From positions 10,100,275 through 10,164,274 of the forward strand of contig NC_134032.1 in NCBI RefSeq assembly GCF_964204645.1: 64,000 nucleotides of DNA, given 5' to 3'. Under the pieces are notes generated by a model. That model did not search any database. It was not told the DNA's origin and saw only the letters and a program-made list of their open reading frames with translations. Positions within the stretch are counted from its first letter, which is position 1. The number at the start of each line of letters is the position of its first letter. Made by a program: the position numbers and the translations under genes. Positions 34,654 to 46,600 of this stretch are shown piece after piece. The DNA comes from Tubulanus polymorphus (lineage: Eukaryota > Nemertea > Palaeonemertea > Tubulaniformes > Tubulanidae).

Positions 34654-34723
34654 CATTGTCGACACTGTACCTTATAATTTTTAACTGTATCGAAAATTAC
34701 TATGTAGAGAAGCAGTGTTTCGC
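34322..34723. repeat. Two tandem ~200-bp units, each with a (TA)n tract
   Basis: 34322-34520 and 34521-34723 are almost identical, including CCCCATAAAATACGATTTTC, a (TA)n run of about 60 bp and CTCCATTGTCGACAC. A third (TA)n run lies at about 34821-34840, directly before the receptor start. Confidence 0.92.
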
Positions 34724-34850
34724 TTGTGGGTGTGTCACTACTCGGAGTATGAAACTTCCATCACGAGTCATCTCCTGTCTGAATACAATCTAGGACCGGT
34801 CGGTCGGGTTCTCGGATACAGATATATATATATATATATTTGGGTAACGC

Positions 34851-35996
34851 ATGGCGTTCGATTCGATGAACATTTCGTTGAACATTTCGACGACTTTGCA
34901 GCCGACCGTACAAAGCTGGTCCGGATGGTGCGAGCGCGTTGTGAATACCCAACCGTACCGTTGGGACCTGAAATTCGGCGTTTACATGTATATTTTCGGT
35001 TGCGGATCCTTCACGATACTCGGCATTAGTTTGAACGTCGTCACGCTTCTAGTATTGAAGAAGATGAACAATGAAGTTTATCATTTGATCAGAGTTTTAG
35101 CTATTTTCGATTTATCTTATTGTATAAGCGTATTTATATTGTATCCTTTACGATTAATATACATCTATATACATTTAGGCGGCGAAGTGCTTTTCCGCAA
35201 AGATGATTGGTATTACGGTTATGGATTCATACAAGTGGCCATAGGTCCGTATCAAATGTTTCAACTCGTTCGAAACTGGAGCGTCAGTCTGATCTCGTTT
35301 GAGCGAATCGTTATCACGCTTTTTCCATTGAAATCGCGATTGTTCTGGACGCGAAAAGTGGTGAATTCTTTTGTATTTTTTATCACCGCCTACGGCTTAC
35401 TTTGTTTTTTTCCGCTCATGGTACCGACCGTAAAGTACCGGCCGATAGCATGTGTCACAGGGGATCCCGGTGTGATACTAGTTCGAGGTAAACCATTTTC
35501 ATTTTATCCAGAAATCGTGTTAAAAGCTTTAAGAAAATGGGCACGGTATTCGAATAGCTGGAAAGCATTGATATCCAGTATTTTCATACCGATGATTTTA
35601 CTAATCGTTTTGAATCTCGTTTTGATAATGAGTTTAATAGTTGCGAAACTATCGCGCGGAAAGAAGTTGTCGAGGAGTGCCACCAGTAGCGTAGAACTGC
35701 GCGTTTTACGTATGTCGTTCGCTTTAGTCGCCGTGTACGTTACGTGTGAGTCGTTACTCGTCATAGAAAAGATGGCCTACAGTGGTTTCTTCAGACTTGT
35801 TCGTCTTCCGATTTTGGGTTTATCGGGCTTAAAATTAAGGAAACAACAAGGTTCGATCATGTACCGGAAAATGGCTATCGGTCTGACGGTCGTTGATTCC
35901 TCGTTAAACTTTTTCGTCTATTGTTTCACGAATGGTAAATTCAGACTAGCTGCGAAACATTTACTCGTCGCATGTGCGACCAATCTGAAATGTTAA
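34851..35996 (+). CDS. Divergent rhodopsin-like GPCR (381 aa, intronless)
   Basis: A single-exon frame with seven hydrophobic segments at about 44-70, 78-103, 128-158, 170-192, 238-265, 288-306 and 343-362. The N-terminus has two Asn-Ile-Ser glycosylation sites (7-9 and 11-13). The E/DRY box is reduced to FER (150-152). In TM7, DSSLNFFVY (349-357) replaces NPxxY. The third intracellular loop is short and basic. Overall this resembles peptide (FMRFamide-type) class A receptors, but it is clearly not a member of the left-hand array: sequence, length and strand differ. The start is the first ATG after the (TA)n run. It lies between PTRH2 and NKAIN as an isolated gene. Ligand unknown. Confidence 0.88.
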   Translation: MAFDSMNISLNISTTLQPTVQSWSGWCERVVNTQPYRWDLKFGVYMYIFGCGSFTILGISLNVVTLLVLKKMNNEVYHLIRVLAIFDLSYCISVFILYPLRLIYIYIHLGGEVLFRKDDWYYGYGFIQVAIGPYQMFQLVRNWSVSLISFERIVITLFPLKSRLFWTRKVVNSFVFFITAYGLLCFFPLMVPTVKYRPIACVTGDPGVILVRGKPFSFYPEIVLKALRKWARYSNSWKALISSIFIPMILLIVLNLVLIMSLIVAKLSRGKKLSRSATSSVELRVLRMSFALVAVYVTCESLLVIEKMAYSGFFRLVRLPILGLSGLKLRKQQGSIMYRKMAIGLTVVDSSLNFFVYCFTNGKFRLAAKHLLVACATNLKC

Positions 35997-37646
35997 ACGA
36001 GGGGAAATATCAACTCTATTGTGATCCACCAGGTGTCGCTAGTATTCCTCGGTTCTTATGCCATTCAATATCTTCTACCCGGTGCATTCTTCCCTTTAAC
36101 GCAAAAGTCAATGAGTGTACAATCGTGAGCCAAAAATCAGGGTATAAAGCTGATTGAAATTCACTAATTTTTATAACGTAAGGAATTATGGGAATGAGGA
36201 ATTCGTTTACACTCCATCCAACCATTTCCGCGGTATATGGAGGGAGACTAAAATATGAGTTACAATATTTACAAAACAACAGAGAATAAAAACTTTTCTT
36301 AATGAAACATATGTAACAAACTTATTAACAATACATGCATAAACTATTTACAATAACTTCTGGGTCTGGCTCTCGATCACCAAACATGAATTTCCAAGTT
36401 CGTTTCATACTGATTTTACCTCAAGCGATGATTCACGTTTTAGTTTTCTCAACATTCACAGTAAATACGAATATGAATATTTTTTACACTCCAACCGTTC
36501 CCATACTTACTGATAGTCACGCCATCTGGTGAGATTCAATTGCGATCATTTATCCGAACTGATGATATATTTTCAATCTGAGCAATGATGAAAACGATGA
36601 ATTTTTCATCATTTTGTAGCAATAGATTGTAACCTGATTTATGGAAAACTTTCCGTCGGCCCAGAGGACCGGTTGATTCAATTTGTGCCGCTGGCCCCCG
36701 TTTTAATACCGCTGTCTGTTTGTCTAGATTTTATATGATGCCATTAAAACAAGAGAATGATAACCACAAATTGATGAATACATTGCGTCCTAGGCTTGTA
36801 AGTGATTTGTTTTGATAACCAATACCGTTTCAGGAGATGTACTGATATTCATAATCAAATGCATTTTCCTAAGGTTAATTCGGCGCTATAAACTCAGAAT
36901 TGACTAAACTCGAATTTTGCCAATCGCAAAGCCGAATTCCAGTCCACTAACAACATGTCCGTTGATATTATTGTGCAACTATACTGAGTCCGCCTGAAGG
37001 GGGGAATTAGCAAATATGATTCGAGAAAATAAATTTCTGAAGCTTATCAGGGATGGAAACTTGCAAGGGAAGACCCCCTTGTACCTGCAGCTTTCAGAAA
37101 AAAAAACAATTTTAACTGGTATACCTGACATGTCAGTTAAGGTGCACGAATCGTGGTTCCCACAGAACAGGGAAATTGGGAAGAACTTGGGAATTTTGAA
37201 ATAATGATTCCCGGTTTGGAAATATTTGGGAATTTGAAAAATTTTCCTCAAATAAGGGAAATATTTGGGAAATTCATTGCATTTCACATATTGCATTTGC
37301 CAATTTCCCTTGTAAATCACCTTTATCAACCAGTCACCGCTAAAATATTGACTGTTGCATGACGATATACATGTTCATTTGCATTTGGGAAAATTGAGAA
37401 ATCACCCATGAAATACAGGGGAAAAACTTGGGAATTTTGAATTCATATAACTGTGGGAACTATGACGAATTATGAAGGTCCTTATCATTCGTGAAACTGG
37501 TCCACAGCACCATAATATCGGATTTAATCCTGTTGAAAAGTGATTCGTACTTGAAACAGGTTTTGTTTTTTATTTTCAGAAAAAATGACGAGACGTTATA
37601 ATTTTGGACTAAACACAGATGCGTAAGATTGAGAGCGACGACGAAT
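35997..37646. other. Intergenic, no gene seen
   Basis: 3' flank of the receptor and 5' flank of NKAIN. 37110-37445 is low-complexity GGGAAATTTGGGAATTTTG-type sequence related to about 47880-47950. Confidence 0.5.
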
Positions 37647-40600
37647 ATGGGTTGCTGTACAGGCAGGTGTATTCTGATCACGTTATGTTCTCTACAGCTC
37701 GTAAGTAAAATTTCGATTTTTTTCATTCACTCTCATTTTGATCTTGCTTTTTCTATCATTCCTTTAGTTTCGAACCGGCCGCATTACTTCCCCGGCAAGG
37801 GAGGAACCCCTGGGACACCTGAAATGACTACGACTACTATTTGACAGTAGTTTCTACTTACTCTTTTCAACTAATCCCAAAAATATCTAAGTTCTCTCAA
37901 AATCAGAATAATTCTGAGTTCGTTTTCGATTAAACTATAATTATTGATATAAAATCACTCTCATTTTTTGTGAAAACTCTTCGGTCCTGTGATACTTTGT
38001 GATATAGGACGTTGGAGTCGATTTTCTAAATTTCCAATACCTGTAGATGCAATTTCAGAACTATTTAGGGTCATTCCCGAGGTAAACCGAACAGGCCTTT
38101 CGATACTGATCAACACGATTTCAAGCGTTGAGACAATGATCAGGGCACTCGGTGGTCTGGGTCCAGTAGCTATTCGATCTAATCGAACCTCACTTGCCAC
38201 GAGTGGAATCCTCTATCGCCGCAGTTGTAGCACTGTCAGGTCCTTATTGATATTTAATGAGATTGCTATTGGTTTATTAGTCGACGAGACTGAGGTGTTG
38301 TCGGTTGTGTATGCCGTATACGTGCGATGCAGCCCGTCGAGTACATGCCTGCGATGCTGTGTGTGCTGGTATTAATATTTTTTCAATACGATGTTTGACG
38401 GCTCTGCGAAAAAAGTCAATATAAGTTTGTGATTTATGATTTTGTTTTGGTCTGTCGCGTGTAAGCTTTATTGAGCGTTTTATAATGCGCGAACCTTTTA
38501 ATATCTAATGTCAATCATTCTACGCACTTTCCCTTAAGGCAGCGTCGGTGACTTTTATCGAACTGTGTCAGTGGATTTGGATCCAGAAATAGAAAAACCC
38601 ACGCAACTGTGGAACTGGGTCCAGAGTCAAATTAAATCTGCACAACTGTGGGACTGCGTCCAGAATCAAATTATCAAACCCACACAACTGTTGAACTTGG
38701 TCCATAGTCAACTGTCAAAGTCATTAGTCAAATTGGACCTAGGCAACTGTGGAACTGGCTCCACAGTCAAATGAATCCCACAAGGCTGTAGAACTGGGTC
38801 CAAAGTCAAATATTAACCAATACAACTGTTGAACTTGGTCCATAGTCAAATAAAACGCATAACTGTCAAAGTCCATAGTCAAATTGGACCTAGGCAACTG
38901 TGGAACTGGGTCCACAGTCAAATGAATCCCACACAACTGTTGAATTTGGTCCATAGTCAAATAAAACTCACAACTGTGAAAGTCCATAGTCAAATAAACC
39001 TCATAACTGTGGAACTGGTTCCATAGTCAAATTAAACCCTGACAACTGTGGAACCGGGTCCTGACTCACTATATGACTGAGTGTCACTGTGGGAATGTAC
39101 TGTGTCCTCGGTACTGTAGGTAATGTATGTGTGGTATTATTATAGATTGTGTAATTGAATATTCTTCGCGCAGCTGTTTTATGTTTAAATTATGTCAAAT
39201 GCTTCGAGTCGTCGAATATTATTCGATTTCGCCCCAGTTCGCGCTGTTTTGTTGTTACCTGCCAGGAGCCGTGCACACCTCTTCGCAACAAGGTCCTTTG
39301 CTTTTCACGTCGGAATTCAAACGCAGTTCACTAGTTCTTCTATAAAGACAAAATCAGATTTTGCACCGAACAAGAAATCCTTGTATTCGGACTGAGTCGA
39401 CACTTTCTTCAACCTAATAAACGTCGATTAATTTCCCGAAGAGCTTTCGTTCTCGAAAATTCCATAGAATTTTTTCACCCCTATAATCGACCCGTAATGA
39501 TATTTATTAGGCCTATATCAATTATTCTCGCGGAAATTCGCTCGCTCGCCACGGTTGGATATAATTAAATGGATCAAAAGCCAGCGATGGCCTGCGATCG
39601 ACGCCCTGAGGCTTCTAGTGACCCCGGAATAGTGTCCTTTTAGTGTTGTAGAATGACCCGTTATAATTGAAAAATGAAACCTTCATAACCCCCGGCGAGG
39701 TATGATAGATCTTAAGCAAAATTATGATTAGTTTCTAACGACTACCTTCGCGGTTTCAATGACTGCGACGATTCAGAAATATTATAATTAGACATAAATG
39801 ACAGCCTTTTCATTGTCATTATGACTTCTCAGCGATTCAGTAAAATTATGATTATTGTTATTAACAATGACCTTCTCATTGTCGATGAATTCAGTAATGA
39901 TCTGGTTGAAATCATGCTCTTCTATCAACAATGACCTTCCCATTTTCCATGACTTTCGCGATTCTTCGGTAAAATTATGATTAGTTACGTTCATATATGA
40001 CAACCTTTCCATTCTCAGTAACTTCAACAAGTCATTATGATTATTCACCCTTATTGTTCACCTTCATTATTAACCCTTTCAGTGCATCTACAGCGCAGTG
40101 CGGTGTATGAATCGGTGATGGATTTTGCTAGTACACCGCACTGCGGTGTATTGATGTAATTAGTAGTTAGTAATTATTTCTCTTGAAAAATGGCAGCACC
40201 TGTCAAACATAGTGAAATATTAGTAACTAACGATACACCGCACCACGGTGTAGACGCACCATTGTGGTAATCCCGTATTCAACACACTAGGGTGGAATTT
40301 CTCAAAATATTCAAATTATCTCCAGCACTATAAGGTATCAATTAGTCAGCACTGAAAGGGTTAATGGCGAGATTCAATCAACTTTTCAGCGAAATTACGA
40401 TTCTGTTTTTGTTATTTCCATTTCAGATTTTAAGCGTGGAGCATCAAGTGTTCTGTTTTCTCGGATATTTATGGGGTGCAATAATAGGGAATTTTCTACA
40501 AATCATCATGGTGATAATCGGTCTGTTCGGCGCCTGTCAGTACAGACCTAGAGTAGTTTTAGCTGTAAGTATAGCACTTAAGTTGTATAATAGAGCCTCG

Positions 40601-43600
40601 TGGATAAGATGGATAGTTGGAAAGACCCCCAATGACATCAGTTAAGATGGCTAGATGATAAACCCCCAAATGGTGTCATCAGATTTTTCCGACCAGATAT
40701 AGGCCTATTGGGATGGCCGCCTTCTTGAATCTCCCTATGACATCATGGCATGAATCTTCACAAAAATCAATTATCGAGAATTTCGATAACATTTTCGATG
40801 GATCGGAACATTTGGGGGGAAATTCGACGATGGCATCGGGGGACGTTACAGAAGCAGCCGTCTCGGGCATAGGTTGGCCACAATATGGATAAAGTTGAAA
40901 CTCGTTGATACGATTCTGTTAAAGACGAAACCTGTTTATAGTATGATGATTTCCAGCGTGTCCCCGGCTGACGTACAGTAAACCTTACTTAACTCGGACA
41001 AACTGGGACTGGTGAAATCGGTCCGAGATAAGGGTAGTCGGAGTGAGGGATAGGAAAATGCGTTAGTTAGAAAAATTAGTTGGAAATTGGAAAAATTAGT
41101 TAGTTTTTGTCGCGAGTTAGTCGAAAGTCCGAGATGGCCGTGTGCGAGTAAGGCGAGGTTTACTGTATTAAGGCCTATATCAACCGGGCTTTGGATGCTA
41201 CGAAACCCGTTTAATGTAACAACGATTTCGACGCAAAATTCGTATCAACTAGTTTCCACTGTATCTATCTGATCGGTGAGTAGCGGTGCGATCAGCATTT
41301 CCACATGAAGCGGCTTTGAAAACAATGATTTAAACGGCGTAATGATGTTGCTGGTCGTGCTGTATATACGTAGAAAGAGTATCTACGATAATGAATCCAA
41401 TAGGATACGGTTAATTGTATAACCGCGTAATTACCGGAATGACAGTAATATGTGTTTATATAGTCAGTAATAATTATTAGTATGTTTTAATAATACGGAT
41501 CTCCTGTTGCTCTGTTTGTTGTGCGGTGGGATAGATCCTGAATACTGGTTCTCGTCGGTTCTGCTAACTACTGCTACTGCTGCTGCTTCCTCGTCATTAT
41601 TTGCTGAAACCGATCTCTCTCTCTCATTATGGTTATGAGTGTTTGTTTAAATGCGTGCTCGTTATTTGTACGGGATACGCGTTTATGACATTTCATCAAA
41701 GACCGTATTCAATCCCTGAATTACATGCCCTTTCTACAGACAGACTCCCTCATCCCCTCACAGATTCATTCACCCCTCATCACTCACAGACCCCCTCATC
41801 CCCTCACATACTCCCTCATCCCCTCACATACTCCCTCATCCCTTCCCAGACCCCCTTGCATCCCCTCACATACTCCCTCATCCTTTCACAGATTCCCTCA
41901 TCCCCTCACAGACTCCCTCATCCTCTCACAGATTCCTCCATCCCCTAACAGATTCTTTCATCCCCTCACATACTCCCCCATCCTCTCAGACTCCCTCATC
42001 CCCTCACAGATTCCCTTCTTTCACAAACTCCCTCATAGACTCCTTCCTCCCATCACAGATTCCCTCATCCCCTCACTGACTCCCTCATCTCACCGACTCC
42101 TTCACCCTCACACAGACTTCTTCATCCTCACAAAGACTCACTCATCCCCTCACATCCTCCCCCACATGTTACACTTCCCCACAGTGTGCCGCTTTGATCC
42201 ATAATTTTGTTAATAATCTGGTGATCTACGTGTAATGCATCAGTTTGTTCAGTAATGATTTATCTATATTTTTCAGTATGCAATTTGGCTGTTACTGTGG
42301 TTAGCTGTTGGTATATTTGTGATTTGTTTATATCTAAAAATAGGACTGCTGACTGATGTAAGTATATATATGACGACAATCTCAACCCGCGCATTTGGGC
42401 TTAGCCATTTGGGCTTTAGGTGTGTTTTCATAAAAAGACTTTCTTAAAAAAGCAACAATATTTGTCCTTGTACGTTTACGTAGTTGGATGGCATTCAAGT
42501 GTTGAGCATCGGAACACGTTCGGAAAGCTGGTGGCTACAATACGGAATCGGCTGCGGAACGCGGCAAGGATGTCTGCTCGCGTGGCAATACGTCGAAATC
42601 ATCCATACTGGTTTACAATGTTTATTATGTGTAAGTAATCGCTGCTGTTTATGGGACCATGTCGAAAATTTTGATGGGATCGCATTTTACAGGTATAGAT
42701 CCTTCGAGAAAAGATGGCTGCTGCCATAAACCCCCATTTGACTACCTTCGAAATCCCCCCTCTTACATCATCAAATTGCGCGCATCGACATTACGGAAAA
42801 TATGGCTGCCTTCGTAATTCTCCCTATGATGTCATCACATTGCCCTATAACAGGCATAACAGAACCGAAGAATGCCTTCTTTATTCCACGTATGATGTCA
42901 TTCATCGCATTGAACCTATGGACACTGCAAAAAGATAACTGCCTTCATAATTCCCCCTATGACATCATCACACTGCCCGTATGGACGCTGTAAAAAAGAT
43001 GACTACCCAAAAATGCTTAATGTCTGTTTCAACTTAACTTAAGAGGACGTGGGGTGGCGTAGCTCAGCCAGTTTTTGTAGAACATACATGATATAGATCT
43101 TAAAAAGACCAGCACAGGTGGGCAGCTGAACTAAAACATTGATTTTTAATCCCTTTGACACTGTATTAAAAGATTTACCAAAAAGTGTTTTTGAATGCAG
43201 GAGAATAGAGAAAAGTGACACCATAATTTTAATATTTGACCATAGGTTTTCTATGCGTCCGTATCTACATACCATAATTTTTGGTGATCTGAAAAAAAGT
43301 TTTGTTGGTAGGCATGGAAACAAATTGTTAAACTTGATTTATTAAAGAAAATGTTGTCTCTTTTCTCTATTCCACCCCATTTAAACAATACTTTTTGCCA
43401 TCCTTCGATACAGTGTAAAATGGATTCATAATGTTATAGTTCAACTGCCAGTCTGTGCTGATCCTATTAGGACCTATATCGGGTGTGTGTCTGAGCTAGG
43501 CCACCCGATATCCTTTCAAGCTAAGTTAGAATAGTTGCTGTAGAGACTTCCCCAAAAAAACGAGCTCATAGATTGATGAAATAAATGAAAAGTCCACGCC

Positions 43601-46600
43601 CTTGTTTCTTTCTATTTTCAGATAATTGCTTTTATCGCCGCTTGTTACGTTATATATGTGTTCATGGAAGAGGACGACTCTTGTAAGTTTTACCAACATG
43701 CTGCCCTCTATTTCCTGAACGAGGCGTTTCACGATTACCGCGGCGAGGCGCCGACGGACGGCGACACTGCCTCGTCGGTCGATCATCGTCGCCGTACGAT
43801 CCACCAGTGTTACAGCGCGCCGAGTACGTTGGCGCGCGCCGTACGCGTACGCGCCAACGATGATAACGATACCGCTGCCGCCCACCACCATCATAATTAC
43901 GGTTTCCGTAGTCTCGGCCGGCACGGTTACCACCGGCGCAGTTGGTTGATTCCGACGTACGTGTCGTATTCGGACGAATCGACGACGACTGCTGACGGAT
44001 TCGATTCCGTCGCTACGCCCGCTCCAACGGCGAGCGGTCCGTAAATTATTCAGGGTCCGACTGTGAGTCCGTTTACGGGTTTTAGCATGGGTCCTATGCG
44101 GGTTCTCTATTCTATTATTCTAAAACCTATCATAAGAATTATTGATTATTATTACGCACACTTTTCGGTGATCGGTGAAAAGCTATTTTGATTACGCAAT
44201 TCATGCCACGAAAATTAAAGTTGACATTAAAATCACATTATTAGAATATTATCGTAACCACCTCAAACTATCAAAATATCATACGCGAATAATAATCCTA
44301 GTTATTTGCACTGATCTGTAAACTTGGTCTAGTCAAGCTGCAAATCTTGTAATGTTTCTGAGTTTTCAGTATTCCTCAAAAATGGCTTTAAGATAAGAAT
44401 ATGGACCCAAAAATCAGAAAAATCACGAGACTTGCAGCTTTTTTGTTATTTTATGCGAAAATATATAAAAATCACCTCAAACTATGAAAGAAATCAAATT
44501 CACTTCAAACTACATGTATTGAATATCAGAATGCCAAAAACCACCATTTAAACTATTGAACTATCATTCTTTCACTTAAAAAGAGGTAGAAATTGGCAGT
44601 ATGTTGCAAATAGAGACTAGAAGGTCGAACCAACAATGAAAAAGAATTAAAAGATTTAAAACATGAATTCTGACAAGAATTTTGATAAAAACTTTCCGCT
44701 TTCAGCTAAAAATCATTATCAAAAAATGATTTTTAGCGAGGATAAGGATTTTAGTTGAAAAATTAGTATCTTCAAAACAATTTTTCGATTTTTTCAATCA
44801 TCGGGCTTTTTGTCATCGTGGGTTTGTCGGTCTATTTTTTCACATTCCTCTTTGCGTGAAACTCAATATCGCGGTAGTCCGTATATAGGCCTATACCGAA
44901 TACGTATATTGCCGTGGCGCGGTGATATGTTATATGCGATGCATTCATGATTATTGTTGATTGATTTCAGTTGATTTTATCGGGGGCTTCGACCCGTACA
45001 CGCCCAGTTATAACGCGCCGGAAAAGAACGCACAACAACTGCAACTTCAGCCAGTTTACGTGTATGTAACGGCGGTGACAATTGTTGCATGGTGTTAGAG
45101 TTGCGATGATATGTATATATATGAATATATTGTTTCGTTAGTTCTAAGCTTATACCCCTCCCCCAATTTCGTTTTTTTATGCGTGTTGATATCTGGTTAC
45201 TGCATGTTTGCGTGAATTTAATTTCGCTTTTCAAAACGCTCGACCGCGAATTTTTTTCCATTTTAGAAAATGCTAGTTCCGCCGTGTTCAGTTCTGAAGA
45301 AGAACTACGCTGTACCCAGCATCCCACCCTGGCTTACCCCTGCTGAAATAGTTCATCACGAGACCTCCTTCGGAAATTTCGTCCCGAGTAGCCCTATGTT
45401 TGAGCATGTTCTACTTACATCCTGACCCGACCCTCTATCGCTTTCCCTGCCCATCCCTCTACCCGTCCCAATCTTTACGCCAAGGTATAATTTTCCTCCG
45501 GGTCAATAGACGGCTCTTAGGTCTCCTCTTGCGTCGACTGGCTTTGAAGTTGTAGTTTTGAGCGCTTACTCGCAAACATATGATAATAATATGCTATGTA
45601 TGATTGAGTTTGTTGGGCTGGGCATGAAATTGTGAAATATTGAACATGCGGAATGATTGCTTAGTACAATGTATTAATCAGTCATAAGATAATGATCTTA
45701 ATGATTATTGACTTCGTACAGTTAAAAATTCTATGTTGAAATCACGATCTGATTTATCAAAGTTAGACTGGGCGAGTCATCGGACTGGCTTCCCTACAAG
45801 TTAAACACTACATAGAGCTTTCTGTAAAGATGGTTGTCTCCGTAAATCCCCAAATAATATCATCTTTATTCCTTTTGGCTAGTGATTCGATCCATAGCCT
45901 CAGCCAGAATGATGTCAAAGGGGGGATAAAAAAAATGTTTATAAGTCTTATTCAACGTTATGTCATTGGGGATTTATGAAAAAGCCATCCTTCCTTGAAG
46001 TGTCTATAGGAGTAATTTGATGATGTTATAGGGAGATTAAGGACTGGTTTTTGTTAGATAACTTTTGTTAAATAATGGTTAGAAGAAGATTCGGGAATTT
46101 TATTGGAATGGTTCCCCTGCAGGGTCCCAACGACTCTTCGATTCCTAAAAAACCCCTTTAAATTTGAAAATCCTTTTGAAGGTGCTTGAAACTCCTTAAA
46201 TTTGAACAAAGCGCCCAAAACTCGTTCAATTTTTGAGAAATAGGCAATTAGAAATTTTTTTGTAACGCAAAGGATAAAAATCTGATGACGAAACCACCGA
46301 ATTAACAATTTACCGAGATAAACAGTACCAAACCACCGAATTAACAATTTACCGAGATAAACAGTACCGATTTGGGAGAAGTCTACAGTGATTGCGACAC
46401 TTCCTCACAATTTGAAATTTTCTCCTTTAAAACTCCATGAAAAATCTGTATACACACAGGAATAACTGATCCGTAGGGACCCTGCCCTTTACGTATCTCG
46501 TGTGGAATAAATCTCGGACTGCTGGTTCAGCGTATATTATAACTGCGTATCATAAGGTGGTGTTTGTATTGTTTTTGTTACATATACACAGCGGCCATGT

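Noticed and set aside
34318-34793. Frames encoding long Tyr-Ile runs
   Set aside because: Pure translations of (TA)n microsatellites.
38565-39026. Repetitive 65-84 residue frames on both strands
   Set aside because: Minisatellite translation; units differ by indels that change the frame.
40364-40426. Upstream ATG extending NKAIN exon 2 by 21 codons
   Set aside because: The ATG is created by the TTAA joint of a MITE; exon 1 with the conserved MGCC start and the TTTCAG acceptor at 40426 explain the gene better.
41601-42204. Pro/Ser-rich frames of 115 and 159 residues
   Set aside because: Products of the CCCTCATCCCCTCACAGACT minisatellite inside an NKAIN intron; open in several frames at once.
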